Below are positions 16,940 through 25,113 of a stretch of 64,000 bases of DNA, piece by piece. The DNA lies in the NCBI RefSeq assembly GCF_050563535.1, contig NZ_JBNXUO010000010.1, forward strand, positions 62,001 to 126,000, in the 5' to 3' direction. The translations under genes were made by a program, and so were the position numbers. Numbering within the stretch: the first letter of the stretch is position 1; each line of letters starts with the position of its first letter. The notes under the pieces were generated by a model that searched no databases, was not told the origin of the DNA, and saw only the letters and a program-made list of their open reading frames with translations. The DNA is from Falsiroseomonas sp050563535. Its GTDB lineage: Bacteria > Pseudomonadota > Alphaproteobacteria > Acetobacterales > Acetobacteraceae.

Positions 16940-18261
16940 CCCGGCCGTCCGCGGCAGTCCGGCAGCAGGACGAGGGCCACGGCCAGCGGCAGCAGCCAGG
17001 CGATCCGCGCCTGGTAGCGGTGATGCGGCTTGGACAGCGCCCCCGCCACCGCCGCATTGCCCAGCAGCGCCGCCAGCGCGAACACCAGCAGCGCCGCCCG
17101 CCGCGCATCGCGCGCCCGCGCCGCCCGCCACAGCAGCGCGAACGCGGCCAGGACCGACGCCGCCAGCACCGGCAGGTGCGGCAGCAGGAAGGGCGCGGCG
17201 CGGTCCGGCAGGACGCCCCGCATCTGCGCCCCCGCATCGAAGGCGGCCAGTTCGCGGGCCGGGAAATGCGCCGCGACCGGCCGCCGCGCGGAGGCGGCCA
17301 GATGCGTGTCCGCCAGCGTGTCGCCCACGCGGGTGAGAAGCAGCTGCGCCACCGCGTTGGACAGCGCGGCCTGCGCCACCTCCAGCGGATGCGCCCGCAG
17401 CGTCGCGGCCACGATGGCCGCGGCTTCCTCCGCGCCGCGCATCCCGCCCATCGGGCGGGGGGAGCCATCGGCTTCCCGGTTCAGCGGGCTCCCGCCGTCC
17501 CAGAGGAACTCGTCGCTGTCCATCGGCAGCGACCCGGTGAAGGCGCAGAGATGCCAGCCCGCCTCCGGGCAGCGCGCGCGCAGCAGCACGGCCGCCGGGC
17601 CGTCTGCCTGCAGGCGCGCCAGCAGGAAGGTCGCGCCATGCGGCGACAGCACCGCGCGGCTGAAGCCCGCCAGGTTGCTGCCCAACAGGAACAGCACCGC
17701 CAGCAGCACCGGCAGGGCCGCGCGCAGCACCGGCCCCGGGCGCCGCGCCAGCAGCGCCGCCAGCACCACCAGCCCCAGCGCCACTGGCAGGTGCGACAGA
17801 TGCGCCGCCACCGCCAGCGCGCCCAGCGCGGTGACCCAGGCGGCCTCGGCCCGCGACAGCCGCCCGAAGGCCAGCAGGAACAGGCAGAGCGGCGCCATCG
17901 CCGTCAGCGCATCCGGCATCAGCGTGGACAGGAACCAGGGCGCCGAGGTCAGCGCCGCAAGCCCGGCGCAGAGCCCGAGATGCCAGGCGGCCGAGGCGCC
18001 GCCCCGCAGCGCCCGCTGCGCCAGCCAGACCAGGTGCGACGCCGCCAGCCCCTGCGCCGCCATCGGCGGCCAGAGCGACAGGCGCCAGTGGAACAGGTGC
18101 AGGGCGGGGCCGTAGGCCTGCGTCTTGTCCCAGGGCGGCTCGCCGGTCGTGGTGTGCAGCAGGTAGGAGACGGTATCGATGAAGACGAGCGGATAGCCGT
18201 TCAGCGCCGCCGGCCAGACCAGCAGCGCCGCCCCTGCGAGGATGGCGGCCGCCGCCCTCAT
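16762..18261 (-). CDS. Polytopic membrane protein of unknown function, paralogue 1
   Basis: 499 residues with roughly ten hydrophobic segments. Unknown family. Features shared with its upstream neighbour are LNGYPLVFIDTVSYLLH near the N-terminus, LLARRPGPVLRAALPV, SPHGATFLLARLQADGPA, GWHLCAFTGSLPMDSDEFLW, FPARELAAFDAG and GALSKPHHRYQARIAWLLP. A conserved Asp-Thr after the first membrane segment and the large loop layout recall GT-C glycosyltransferases, which is inference only. The start ATG overlaps the upstream stop (ATGA). The frame runs about 60 residues beyond the end of the paralogue, and 178 bp of that tail lie antisense to the GNAT gene. The true terminus may therefore be unusual. Confidence 0.75.
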   Translation of the reverse strand: MRAAAAILAGAALLVWPAALNGYPLVFIDTVSYLLHTTTGEPPWDKTQAYGPALHLFHWRLSLWPPMAAQGLAASHLVWLAQRALRGGASAAWHLGLCAGLAALTSAPWFLSTLMPDALTAMAPLCLFLLAFGRLSRAEAAWVTALGALAVAAHLSHLPVALGLVVLAALLARRPGPVLRAALPVLLAVLFLLGSNLAGFSRAVLSPHGATFLLARLQADGPAAVLLRARCPEAGWHLCAFTGSLPMDSDEFLWDGGSPLNREADGSPRPMGGMRGAEEAAAIVAATLRAHPLEVAQAALSNAVAQLLLTRVGDTLADTHLAASARRPVAAHFPARELAAFDAGAQMRGVLPDRAAPFLLPHLPVLAASVLAAFALLWRAARARDARRAALLVFALAALLGNAAVAGALSKPHHRYQARIAWLLPLAVALVLLPDCRGRPGQPGGAAEASAGTDRGRGGGAAQAATSMPIAGHRACRSATIWPKLSRGVSGPSSAPSAA

Positions 18262-19601
18262 CGCCGGCGCGGCGCGAGCGCGAGCGCGGCCACCACCGGC
18301 ACCAGCCACAGGATCCGCGCCTCGTAGCGGAGATGCGGCTTGGACAGCGCGCCAGTGGCGAAGGCGTTGGCGGAGACGCCCACCAGAACGCCGAGCACGA
18401 GGCCGAGCCGCCGCGCCTCCCCCGCCCGCGCCGCCCGCCACCAGGCCAGCAGGGCCAGCGCGGCGCCGGCCAGCAGCACCGGCGCGTGCGGCCACAGGAA
18501 GGGCGCCACCGCCCCCGCCAGCTCGCCACGGGGCTGGAGCGCGGCGTCGTAGGCGGCGAGTTCGCGCGCGGGGAAACCCTCCGCGATGCGGGGCCTCACC
18601 GCCGCCGCCAGGTGGTCCGCCACCAGCGTGTCGCCCGCCGTCGCCATGCCGAGCTGCGAGAGGGTGTTGCGGAGCATCGCCGCCGCGACCTCCAGCGGGC
18701 GCACCCGCAGCGTCTCCCCCACGATGGCGCCGGCCTCGGCCGAGAGCAGCGCGCCGCCGAGGAAGCGCGGCGTGCCGTCGGGCGCTCGGTTCACCGGGCT
18801 GTCCGGGGCCCAGAGGAAGGCGTCGCTGTCCATCGGCAGGCGGTCGGCGAAGGCGCAGAGATACCAGCCGGCAGCCGGGCAGCGGTCGCGGATCACCGCC
18901 GCGGCGGGCCCATCGGCCTGCAGCCGCGCCAGCGCGAAGGTCGCCCCGTGCGGCGACAGCGCCGCGCGCCCATGCCCCCACAGATTCGTCACGACCAGCA
19001 GCAGCACGGCCAGTGCGACGGGCAGCGCCGCCCGCAGCACCGGCCCCGGGCGCCGCGCCAGCAGTGCCGCCAGCGCCACCACCGCCGCGGCGAGCGGCAG
19101 GTGCGACAGGTGCGACGCGATGCCGACGGTGCCAAGCGCCACCAGCCCCGCCGCCTCGGCGCGGGACAGCGCATCGCGCGCGAAGGCCAGCAGCAGCAGC
19201 GCCAGTAGCACCGCCGGGGCGAAGACGTCGGGCATCAGCAGCGCCACCGTGAAGGGCGCCGTGGTCAGCGCCGCCGCGCCCGCGCAGGCCAGCAGGTGAA
19301 GCCCCGGCGCCGCCGCGCCGCGAAGCGCGCGCTGCACCAGCCACAGCAGCCAGGAGATCGCGAGCCCCTGCGCCAGCGCCGGGCCCCACAGCGTGATCCG
19401 CCCGTGGAAGGCATGCAGCAGCGGGCCGTAGACATGCGGCTTGTCCCAGATGACCAGCGGCCCGAGCGTCTGGTGCAGGAAGGCGCCCGTGTCGCTGAAC
19501 AGCAGCGGGTAGCCGTTGAGGAAGGCGGGCCACAGCAGCAGCATGGCGCCGGCCGGGATGGCGAGCCAGCGGCCGGCCCGGGCCAAGGCGGCCCGCGGCA
19601 T
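18258..19601 (-). CDS. Polytopic membrane protein of unknown function, paralogue 2
   Basis: 447 residues, start ATG at 19601, two bases after the moaE stop. Same architecture as the downstream gene: N-terminal segment LLLWPAFLNGYPLLFSDTGAF, several hydrophobic helices, SPHGATFALARLQADGPAA, GWYLCAFADRLPMDSDAFLW, FPARELAAYDAAL and GALSKPHLRYEARILWLVP near the C-terminus, ending ALAPRRR. The two clearly arose by tandem duplication. Many motifs are identical, but the hydrophobic parts have diverged considerably. No enzymatic family is recognised. Co-transcription with moaDE and pgsA suggests an envelope role, which is weak inference. Confidence 0.78.
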   Translation of the reverse strand: MPRAALARAGRWLAIPAGAMLLLWPAFLNGYPLLFSDTGAFLHQTLGPLVIWDKPHVYGPLLHAFHGRITLWGPALAQGLAISWLLWLVQRALRGAAAPGLHLLACAGAAALTTAPFTVALLMPDVFAPAVLLALLLLAFARDALSRAEAAGLVALGTVGIASHLSHLPLAAAVVALAALLARRPGPVLRAALPVALAVLLLVVTNLWGHGRAALSPHGATFALARLQADGPAAAVIRDRCPAAGWYLCAFADRLPMDSDAFLWAPDSPVNRAPDGTPRFLGGALLSAEAGAIVGETLRVRPLEVAAAMLRNTLSQLGMATAGDTLVADHLAAAVRPRIAEGFPARELAAYDAALQPRGELAGAVAPFLWPHAPVLLAGAALALLAWWRAARAGEARRLGLVLGVLVGVSANAFATGALSKPHLRYEARILWLVPVVAALALAPRRR

Positions 19602-19603
19602 GG

Positions 19604-20080
19604 TTATGGCGTGGCCGCCGGCCGGTGCGCCCAGCGGGCGGCGGCCTCGTCGTCCTCGGCCTTCGCCTCGACCCAGCGTGTCCGCCCGTCGGCGAATTCC
19701 TCCTGCTTCCAGAAGGGGGCGCGGGTCTTCAGCCAGTCGATCAGGAAGGCGCAGCTTTCCAGCGCCGCCAGGCGGTGCGCGCTGGCGGTCAGCACCAGCA
19801 CGATCGGGTCGCCGGGCACCAGCCGGCCATGGCGATGGATGACCGTGCAGCCGGTCAGCGGCCACCGGGCGCAGGCTTCCTCCGCGATGCGCCCGATCGC
19901 GCGGGCGGTCATGCCGGGGTAGTGCTCCAGCACCATGGCCGACAGCCCGTCATCGCCGCGGCAGATGCCGACGAAACTGGCCAGCCCGCCGACATCGGTG
20001 CGCCCGGCAGCGAGCAGCGCGGCCTCCGCGCCGAGGTCGAAGGGCGCTTCCTGCACGCGCACGGTCGGCGTCGCCGCCAT
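19604..20080 (-). CDS. moaE: Molybdopterin synthase catalytic subunit
   Basis: 158 residues. Uses sulfur carried by MoaD to turn precursor Z (cPMP) into molybdopterin. Signatures are GGLASFVGICRGDD, LEHYPGMTARAIGRIAEEA, IHRHGRLVPGDPIVLV and LKTRAPFWKQEEF with the two catalytic lysines. A C-terminal Ala-rich extension of about 20 residues is present. Follows moaD by 1 nt and precedes a membrane-protein gene by 2 nt. Other moa/moe genes are not in this window. Confidence 0.95.
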   Translation of the reverse strand: MAATPTVRVQEAPFDLGAEAALLAAGRTDVGGLASFVGICRGDDGLSAMVLEHYPGMTARAIGRIAEEACARWPLTGCTVIHRHGRLVPGDPIVLVLTASAHRLAALESCAFLIDWLKTRAPFWKQEEFADGRTRWVEAKAEDDEAAARWAHRPAATP

Positions 20081-20081
20081 G

Positions 20082-20333
20082 TCAGCCCCCGGTCACCGGC
20101 GGGAAGAACGCGACCTCGTCGCCCGCGCCCACCGGGTGGTCGGGCGGCGCGAAATCCTGGTTCACCGCGGCGCGGATCTGGCGCGGGTCGGCGAAGGCGG
20201 CGGCATGGGCCGGCCCGCGGGTCGCCAGCCAGGCGACCAGGCCCGCCACGTCGCGCACCTCGGCCGGCGGGGAGACCTCCTCCTCCGCCACCCCGACGCG
20301 CTGGCGCACCCAGGCGAAGTAGAGAAGCTTCAT
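20082..20333 (-). CDS. moaD: Molybdopterin synthase sulfur-carrier subunit
   Basis: 83 residues from the ATG at 20333 (MKLLYFAWVRQRVG). Ubiquitin-like sulfur carrier. The C-terminus DEVAFFPPVTGG ends in the obligatory Gly-Gly that is thiocarboxylated. The open frame upstream to 20405 lies inside the lipoprotein gene and is excluded. It is 13 bp downstream of the lipoprotein stop and one base before moaE. Confidence 0.95.
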   Translation of the reverse strand: MKLLYFAWVRQRVGVAEEEVSPPAEVRDVAGLVAWLATRGPAHAAAFADPRQIRAAVNQDFAPPDHPVGAGDEVAFFPPVTGG

Positions 20334-20346
20334 CCGGCCGGCCGGG

Positions 20347-21054
20347 TCAGTTCGGCACGACGCGCGTGCTGGTGCGCCCGTCCGGGCCGACCCAGGTCTC
20401 GACATTGCCGTCGCGGATCACCGCGCCGCCGCCGAGGCCGGGCTGGGTGAAGCCCTGAACCCGCGGCGTGCCGCCGGTGCCGATCGCAGGGCGGCCGGTC
20501 GGGTCGACCAGCGGCTGCCCCGGCCGCGGCGCGGCCGCGCCGGCGGAGGCGGAAGGCGGCGGCAGCACGGGGCTGCCGGGCGGCTGGGTCAGCGGCAGAG
20601 GCTCGGACGGCGCACCGGCGGTGCCCCGGCTGCGGCCGCGCCGCGCCGGCTCGCCCGGCGTCGCGACCGGCGAGGTGGCGGGCGGCGCCCCCTCGATGAG
20701 GGAGGGGGTGTAGGACGGGATGTTCCGCATCGCCTCGTCCGGGCCGGACATCAGGGTCGGGCGGGGGGCCTCGGTCACCGGCCAGACATTGCCGGGCTCG
20801 GGCGTCAGCGGTTCCACCTCCGGATTGCCGCCGCGGATGCGCTGCACGGTGAGCGCATCGGAGGTGACGATGTTGCGCGGGCCCATGAAGGGGCTCCACA
20901 TGCTGTCGAGGCTGGAGCCGAGGCCCTGTCCGACCGAGGAGAAGTCGACCGGGCCCGCGCACCCGCCGGCCAGCAGCGCCACCGCCAGCCACGGGCTGCG
21001 GCGGACCAGCATGCGCGCCGGACGGGATTCGGTCGGGCGTTGGGTGGCGGCCAT
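20347..21054 (-). CDS. Predicted lipoprotein, Pro/Gly-rich, unknown function
   Basis: 235 residues. N-terminal signal with LLAGGCAG lipobox (Cys about residue 27) after a charged start. Ordered N-terminal third (VQRIRGGNPEVEPLTPEPGNVWP), Pro/Ala-rich linker, and a C-terminal basic/hydrophilic region ending VETWVGPDGRTSTRVVPN. No family is recognised. The ATG at 21054 has AGGAG 6-7 nt upstream. An internal ATG at 21012 gives a more usual signal length but has no ribosome binding site. It lies between pgsA and moaD on the same strand. Confidence 0.75.
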   Translation of the reverse strand: MAATQRPTESRPARMLVRRSPWLAVALLAGGCAGPVDFSSVGQGLGSSLDSMWSPFMGPRNIVTSDALTVQRIRGGNPEVEPLTPEPGNVWPVTEAPRPTLMSGPDEAMRNIPSYTPSLIEGAPPATSPVATPGEPARRGRSRGTAGAPSEPLPLTQPPGSPVLPPPSASAGAAAPRPGQPLVDPTGRPAIGTGGTPRVQGFTQPGLGGGAVIRDGNVETWVGPDGRTSTRVVPN

Positions 21055-21110
21055 GGTGGCTCCTGGTCTGCGTCGTGTCGTCCGGAAGATGCGCCGCGGG
21101 CCGCAAAGCC

Positions 21111-21746
21111 TCAAGAGCGCAACGGGCTGCGCGCCCGCTCCGGCGCCGGGGGTGGCGGGGCGGGGGGTGGGGCGTCCCGCGCCCCGACATGGCGCAGCCC
21201 CGCCTGCAGGTAGTCCCACCCCGTCACCAGGGTCAGCGCCGCAGCGGTCCAGAGCATCAGTTCCCCGATCAGCGACACCGGCAGGAAGGACAGCCCCAGC
21301 ACGCGCGCCCCGGAATCGCCCGCGAGCAGGGTGCCGAGCGCGCCCATCTGGAAGCCGGTCTTCCACTTGGCCAGCCGCGTCACCGGCAGCCCGACCGACA
21401 GCCCCGCCAGGTATTCCCGCAGGCCAGAGACCAGGATCTCCCTCAGGAGGATCACGATGGCCGGGAACAGGCCGAAATCCGTCAGCCGCCCCATCCCCGC
21501 CAGCAGCATCAGCGCAGCGCCGACCAGCAGCTTGTCCGCGATCGGGTCGAGCATCCTGCCGAGATCGCTGATCTGCTGGCGCTGGCGGGCCAGCTTGCCG
21601 TCGAAGTAGTCGGTGATGGCGGCGGCCGAGAAGACCGCGCAGGCCGCGACATCCGCCCAGGGGTCGCGCAGCGCGCAGGCCACCACCAGCAGCGGGATGG
21701 CGGCGATGCGCGACAGCGTCAGCAGGTTGGGCAGGTCGGTTGGCAT
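21111..21746 (-). CDS. pgsA: CDP-diacylglycerol-glycerol-3-phosphate 3-phosphatidyltransferase
   Basis: Membrane enzyme that makes phosphatidylglycerophosphate, the committed step to phosphatidylglycerol and cardiolipin. 211 residues. The CDP-alcohol phosphotransferase motif DxxDGxxARxxxxxxxxGxxxDxxxD is complete, with Asp46, Asp49, Gly50, Ala53, Arg54, Gly63, Asp67 and Asp71. Several hydrophobic helices follow, and the C-terminus is Pro-rich. First gene of the pgsA-lipoprotein-moaD-moaE-membrane-protein series. Lgt, which uses its product, is elsewhere in this window. Confidence 0.93.
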   Translation of the reverse strand: MPTDLPNLLTLSRIAAIPLLVVACALRDPWADVAACAVFSAAAITDYFDGKLARQRQQISDLGRMLDPIADKLLVGAALMLLAGMGRLTDFGLFPAIVILLREILVSGLREYLAGLSVGLPVTRLAKWKTGFQMGALGTLLAGDSGARVLGLSFLPVSLIGELMLWTAAALTLVTGWDYLQAGLRHVGARDAPPPAPPPPAPERARSPLRS

Positions 21747-21860
21747 GCGGACCTCCCTCTAGCAGAAGGGGACGCCCCGGGCGAGGCGCGAGGCGAGGGG
21801 GTGCTCACGAAGCGCGGCGCCCGGCAGGGGCGGGCCGCCCGCGGCGGGGGGGTGCCACCG

Positions 21861-22439
21861 TCAGATGTAGCGCAGCGCCAGGACCCCCAGGACGAGCAGC
21901 GCCGCGACCGCGCTGGTGACCAGGATGAGCCGCCTTTCGATGAAGTCGCGCACGCCCGGGCCGAAGCGGCGGATCAGGGCCGCCAGCAGGAAGAAGCGGG
22001 CGCCGCGCGTGACCAGGCTGGTCAGCAGGAAGGTGGCGAAGTCCATCTTCGCCGCGCCGGCGGCGATGGTGACGATCTTGTAGGGGATGGGCGTCAGCCC
22101 CTTCACCAGGATCACCGCCGCGCCCCATCGCTGGAACCACTCCTCGAAGCGCGCCAGCGCCCCGGCATGGCCGTAGGCGGTCAGCACCGGCTCGGCCAGC
22201 GCCTCGAACAGGAAATAGCCGATGACGTAGCCGAGCACGCCGCCCAGGACCGAGGTGACGGTGCAGATCGCCGCCAGCCGCCAGGCCCAGTCCGGCCGGG
22301 CCATCGCCATCGGCACCAGCATCGCGTCCGGCGGGACCGGGAAGACGCTGCTTTCCGCGAAGCTGACGGCGCCGAGCCAGAACCTGGCGCGCGGGTGACC
22401 CGCGAGATCCATCACGCGGGCATAGAGGGAATGGAGCAA
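21861..22439 (-). CDS. YqaA/DedA-family membrane protein
   Basis: 192 residues, SNARE-associated (DedA/VTT) domain. FWLGAVSFAESSVFPVPPDAMLVPM, VIGYFLFEAL, GAAVILVKGLTPIPYKIVTIAAGAAKMD and a basic C-terminal helix match the YqaA branch. DedA proteins act in undecaprenyl-phosphate or lipid recycling and membrane homeostasis. The start is a TTG at 22439, giving MLHSLYARVMDLAGHPRA, which matches the family N-terminus. The ATG at 22412 would cut off nine conserved residues. Ribosome binding site not obvious. Confidence 0.88.
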   Translation of the reverse strand: MLHSLYARVMDLAGHPRARFWLGAVSFAESSVFPVPPDAMLVPMAMARPDWAWRLAAICTVTSVLGGVLGYVIGYFLFEALAEPVLTAYGHAGALARFEEWFQRWGAAVILVKGLTPIPYKIVTIAAGAAKMDFATFLLTSLVTRGARFFLLAALIRRFGPGVRDFIERRLILVTSAVAALLVLGVLALRYI

Positions 22440-22505
22440 GGGGAATGTCTCGGCAGGAAGGCGCCCAGGATGCCCCGCCTCCGTGGCGGAGGCGAGGCGG
22501 CGCCC

Positions 22506-24425
22506 TCACCCCTCGGTCGGGTGGAAATGCCCGTAGATCTTCCGCGCCGCCGCCCGGCCGATGCCCGGCGCCTTCTCCAGGTCCTCCAGCCCGGCGTTGC
22601 GCACCCCGCGGGCCGAGCCGAAATGGTTCAGCAGCTTGCGCTTGAGCGCGGTGCCGACGCCGGGGATGTCGTCCAGCTCGCTCCGCGTCAGCGCCTTCGA
22701 CCGGCCTGCGCGGTGGGAGGCGATGGCGAAGCGGTGCGCCTCGTCCCGCAGGCGCTGGAGGTAGTACAGCACCGCGTCGCGGGGCGGCAGCTGGAAGGGC
22801 GCCTTGCCGGTCTGGTGGAACCATTCGCGCCCTGCGTCGCGGTCCGGGCCCTTCGCGATGGCGACCAGCGGGATGTCGTGCAGCCCCATCTCGTTCAGGA
22901 TGTCGCGTGCGGCGGAAAGCTGGCCCTGGCCGCCATCGATCAGCACCAGGTCGGGCCAGCCATCCGTCTCGCGCTCCGGGTCCTCCTTCAGTGCGCGGCC
23001 GAAGCGGCGTTCGAAGACCTCGCGCATCATCGCGAAGTCGTCGCCGGGCCTGGCGTCGCGGATGGCGTATTTGCGGTAGTGCTGCTTCAGGAAGCCGGCG
23101 GGGCCGGCCACCACCATCACGCCATAGGCGTTGGTGCCCATGATGTGGCTGTTGTCGTAGACCTCGACCCGTTCCGGGCTGTCGGGCAGGTCGAACAGGC
23201 GGGCGACGCCGGCCAGCAGCTCGGACTGCGCGGCGCCTTCGGCCATGCGGCGCTCGATCGCCTCGCGCGCGTTGGTCTGGGCGTGCTCCAGCACGGCGCG
23301 CTTGTCGCCGCGCTGGGGGCGGTGGATATCCACCTTGCGCCCGGCCTTGAGGGTGAGCGCCTCGGCCAGCACCTCCGCCTCCTCCGGGTCGTGGCTGACG
23401 AGGACGAGCGGCGGCGGCGGCAGGTCGTCGTAGAGCTGCGCGAGGAAGGCGGACAGCACTTCCCCGGGCGGCTGTTCGGACTTGGCGTGGGACAGGAAGA
23501 AGGGGCGGTTGCCGTTGTTGCGGCCGCCGCGGAAGAAGAAGACCTGCACGCAGGACTGGCCCGCCATCTGGTGCAGCGCCACCACATCCGCGTCGCCCAC
23601 GCCGTCGAGGTTGATGCGGTCGCGCCCCTGCACATGCGTGAGCCCCCGGATGCGGTCGCGGATCGCGGCCGCACGCTCGAATTCGAGGTTTCCGGCCGCC
23701 TCCTCCATCTCCTTCGCGAGCCGCCGCTGGATCGAGGGCGTGCCGCCGGACAGGAACTCCTTCGCCTCGCGCACCAGCTCGGCGTAGTCGTCCTTCGCGA
23801 TGCGCTCGACGCAGGGGGCGGAGCAGCGCTTGATCTGGTGCAGCAGGCAGGGGCGCGCGCGCTGGTCGAAGACCGTGTCGCGGCAGCTTCGCAGCAGGAA
23901 GACGCGCTGCAGCGCCGTCAGCGTCTGGTTCACCGCCCAGGCGGAGGCGAAGGGGCCCCAGTAGCTCGCGCCCTTGCGGCGTTCGCCGCGGTGCTTGGTG
24001 ATCTGCGGATAGGGATGGTCCTCGGTCAGGACCAGCCAGGGATACGACTTGTCGTCGCGCAGGACGATGTTGTAGCGCGGCCGCAGGCGCTTGATGAGGT
24101 TCGCTTCCAGCAGCAGCGCCTCCGCCTCGCTGCCGGTGGTGACGATTTCCATCCGCCGCGTTTCGTGCACCATGCGGCGCAGGCGTTCGGGCAGGCGGGC
24201 GACCTGCGTATATGTCACCACGCGCCGCTTCAGGCTGCGCGCCTTGCCGACATAGAGCGCATCACCCTTTGCATCGAGCATACGATAGACGCCGGGCGTC
24301 AGCGGCAGCGTCGCGACCACCTCCTCGATGACCCGCACGCCCTGCATGACAGGTGGGGCAGCGTCGTCGTCCAGGATGGGCTCGGCGGGGGGCGTCGGGG
24401 GGGGCGGGGGCGTGCCGTTCATCAT
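22506..24425 (-). CDS. uvrC: Excinuclease ABC subunit C
   Basis: Nucleotide-excision-repair nuclease that makes both incisions with UvrB bound to damaged DNA. About 639 residues from the ATG at 24425 (an ATG at 24422 is equally possible), with an Ala/Pro-rich leader before the GIY-YIG domain (LPLTPGVYRMLDAKGDALYVG). Other features are a UVR motif (EMEEAAGNLEFERAAAIRDRI), the RNase-H-like domain (VEVYDNSHIMG, LVLIDGGQGQL) and C-terminal HhH motifs (LDDIPGVGTALKRKLL, LEKAPGIGRAAARKIY). A further open stretch to 24500 is non-family. uvrB is about 5.5 kb away on the same strand. Confidence 0.96.
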   Translation of the reverse strand: MMNGTPPPPPTPPAEPILDDDAAPPVMQGVRVIEEVVATLPLTPGVYRMLDAKGDALYVGKARSLKRRVVTYTQVARLPERLRRMVHETRRMEIVTTGSEAEALLLEANLIKRLRPRYNIVLRDDKSYPWLVLTEDHPYPQITKHRGERRKGASYWGPFASAWAVNQTLTALQRVFLLRSCRDTVFDQRARPCLLHQIKRCSAPCVERIAKDDYAELVREAKEFLSGGTPSIQRRLAKEMEEAAGNLEFERAAAIRDRIRGLTHVQGRDRINLDGVGDADVVALHQMAGQSCVQVFFFRGGRNNGNRPFFLSHAKSEQPPGEVLSAFLAQLYDDLPPPPLVLVSHDPEEAEVLAEALTLKAGRKVDIHRPQRGDKRAVLEHAQTNAREAIERRMAEGAAQSELLAGVARLFDLPDSPERVEVYDNSHIMGTNAYGVMVVAGPAGFLKQHYRKYAIRDARPGDDFAMMREVFERRFGRALKEDPERETDGWPDLVLIDGGQGQLSAARDILNEMGLHDIPLVAIAKGPDRDAGREWFHQTGKAPFQLPPRDAVLYYLQRLRDEAHRFAIASHRAGRSKALTRSELDDIPGVGTALKRKLLNHFGSARGVRNAGLEDLEKAPGIGRAAARKIYGHFHPTEG

Positions 24426-24720
24426 CGCCCGATATGGCGACGACCGGGCCCGGGGCGAAGCGCCGATGCGCCCGTGGTTCTCCACCGATCCTGTGGACAA
24501 CTATGTGGATGGAGGGGTTCCGGATGCCCCGGAATGGCGGTCATCTGCCATTCACACGTCCCTGCCCAGGAAATAGGCACTTTTTCCAAGTTATTGAAAT
24601 CATTGGAGATTGAATCTGCGAAGCCTCTCTCCTGCTCGTCAAGACCATCTTCCCTCTTGACGTCGCGCCGCGATCTCCTGGTTTCGTGATCGCGGTGGAA
24701 AACAGTTGCGACGAACCGTT
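24426..24720. other. AT-richer intergenic with inverted repeats upstream of uvrC
   Basis: 295 bp with no gene I trust, and the least GC-rich stretch in the first half of the window (24565-24660). It contains two inverted repeats: GTCAAGA/TCTTGAC (24638-24661, 10-nt spacer) and CCGCGATC/GATCGCGG (24668-24695, 12-nt spacer). The first carries TTGAC hexamers pointing both ways, and the minus-strand copy could be the -35 of a uvrC promoter. A DnaA-box-like TTGTCCACA occurs once on the minus strand near 24497. The second repeat lies just beyond the folB stop and may serve as its terminator. Confidence 0.4.
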
Positions 24721-25113
24721 TCACCTGCGGCGGCGCTCCACCGTCACGCCCACGCTTTCCACGTCGGAGAAGGCTTCCGGCTTCTCCACCGTGACGCGGG
24801 CGCGCTCCACCCGCCCGTCCTCGAGCGCGGCGAGCGCGACGCGTTCGGCCAGCGTCTCCACCAGCAGCACATGCCCCTCGGCGACCGTGGCGCGCGCCAC
24901 CTCGACCAGGCGCGCGTAATCGACCACGCGGCGGAAATCGTCCGGGCCCACATCGGCCGGCGCCGCGTCGTCGCGCACCACCAGCTCGACGCCGAGGCGG
25001 ATGCGCTGCGGACCCGCCCTCTCATGCGGGTGGATGCCGAGCCGCGCCATCAGCTCCAGCCCGCGCACGAATACCAGCCGCAACCCGCGGTCCGCATCCG
25101 GCAGGTAGGTCAT
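24721..25113 (-). CDS. folB: Dihydroneopterin aldolase
   Basis: Folate-pathway aldolase converting dihydroneopterin to 6-hydroxymethyl-dihydropterin and glycolaldehyde. 130 residues. LMARLGIHPHERAGPQRIRLGVEL holds the conserved Glu of the active site, and VDYARLVEVARATVAEGHVLLVETLAERVA and RARVTVEKPEAFSDVESVGVTV hold the conserved Lys. The start ATG overlaps the stop of the upstream SDR gene (ATGA), supporting a shared pterin function. Assignment to dihydroneopterin aldolase is firm. Confidence 0.92.
   Translation of the reverse strand: MTYLPDADRGLRLVFVRGLELMARLGIHPHERAGPQRIRLGVELVVRDDAAPADVGPDDFRRVVDYARLVEVARATVAEGHVLLVETLAERVALAALEDGRVERARVTVEKPEAFSDVESVGVTVERRRR

Noticed and set aside
24490..24520. 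Replication origin at the DnaA-box-like sequence
   Set aside because: A single imperfect box, no box cluster and no dnaA/parAB/hemE-type neighbour. Not enough for oriC.
24422..24724. 100-residue minus-strand ORF starting GTG at 24724
   Set aside because: It overlaps the folB stop by a few bases and runs through the uvrC upstream region. The translation has no recognisable fold, no ribosome binding site, and its region holds inverted repeats.
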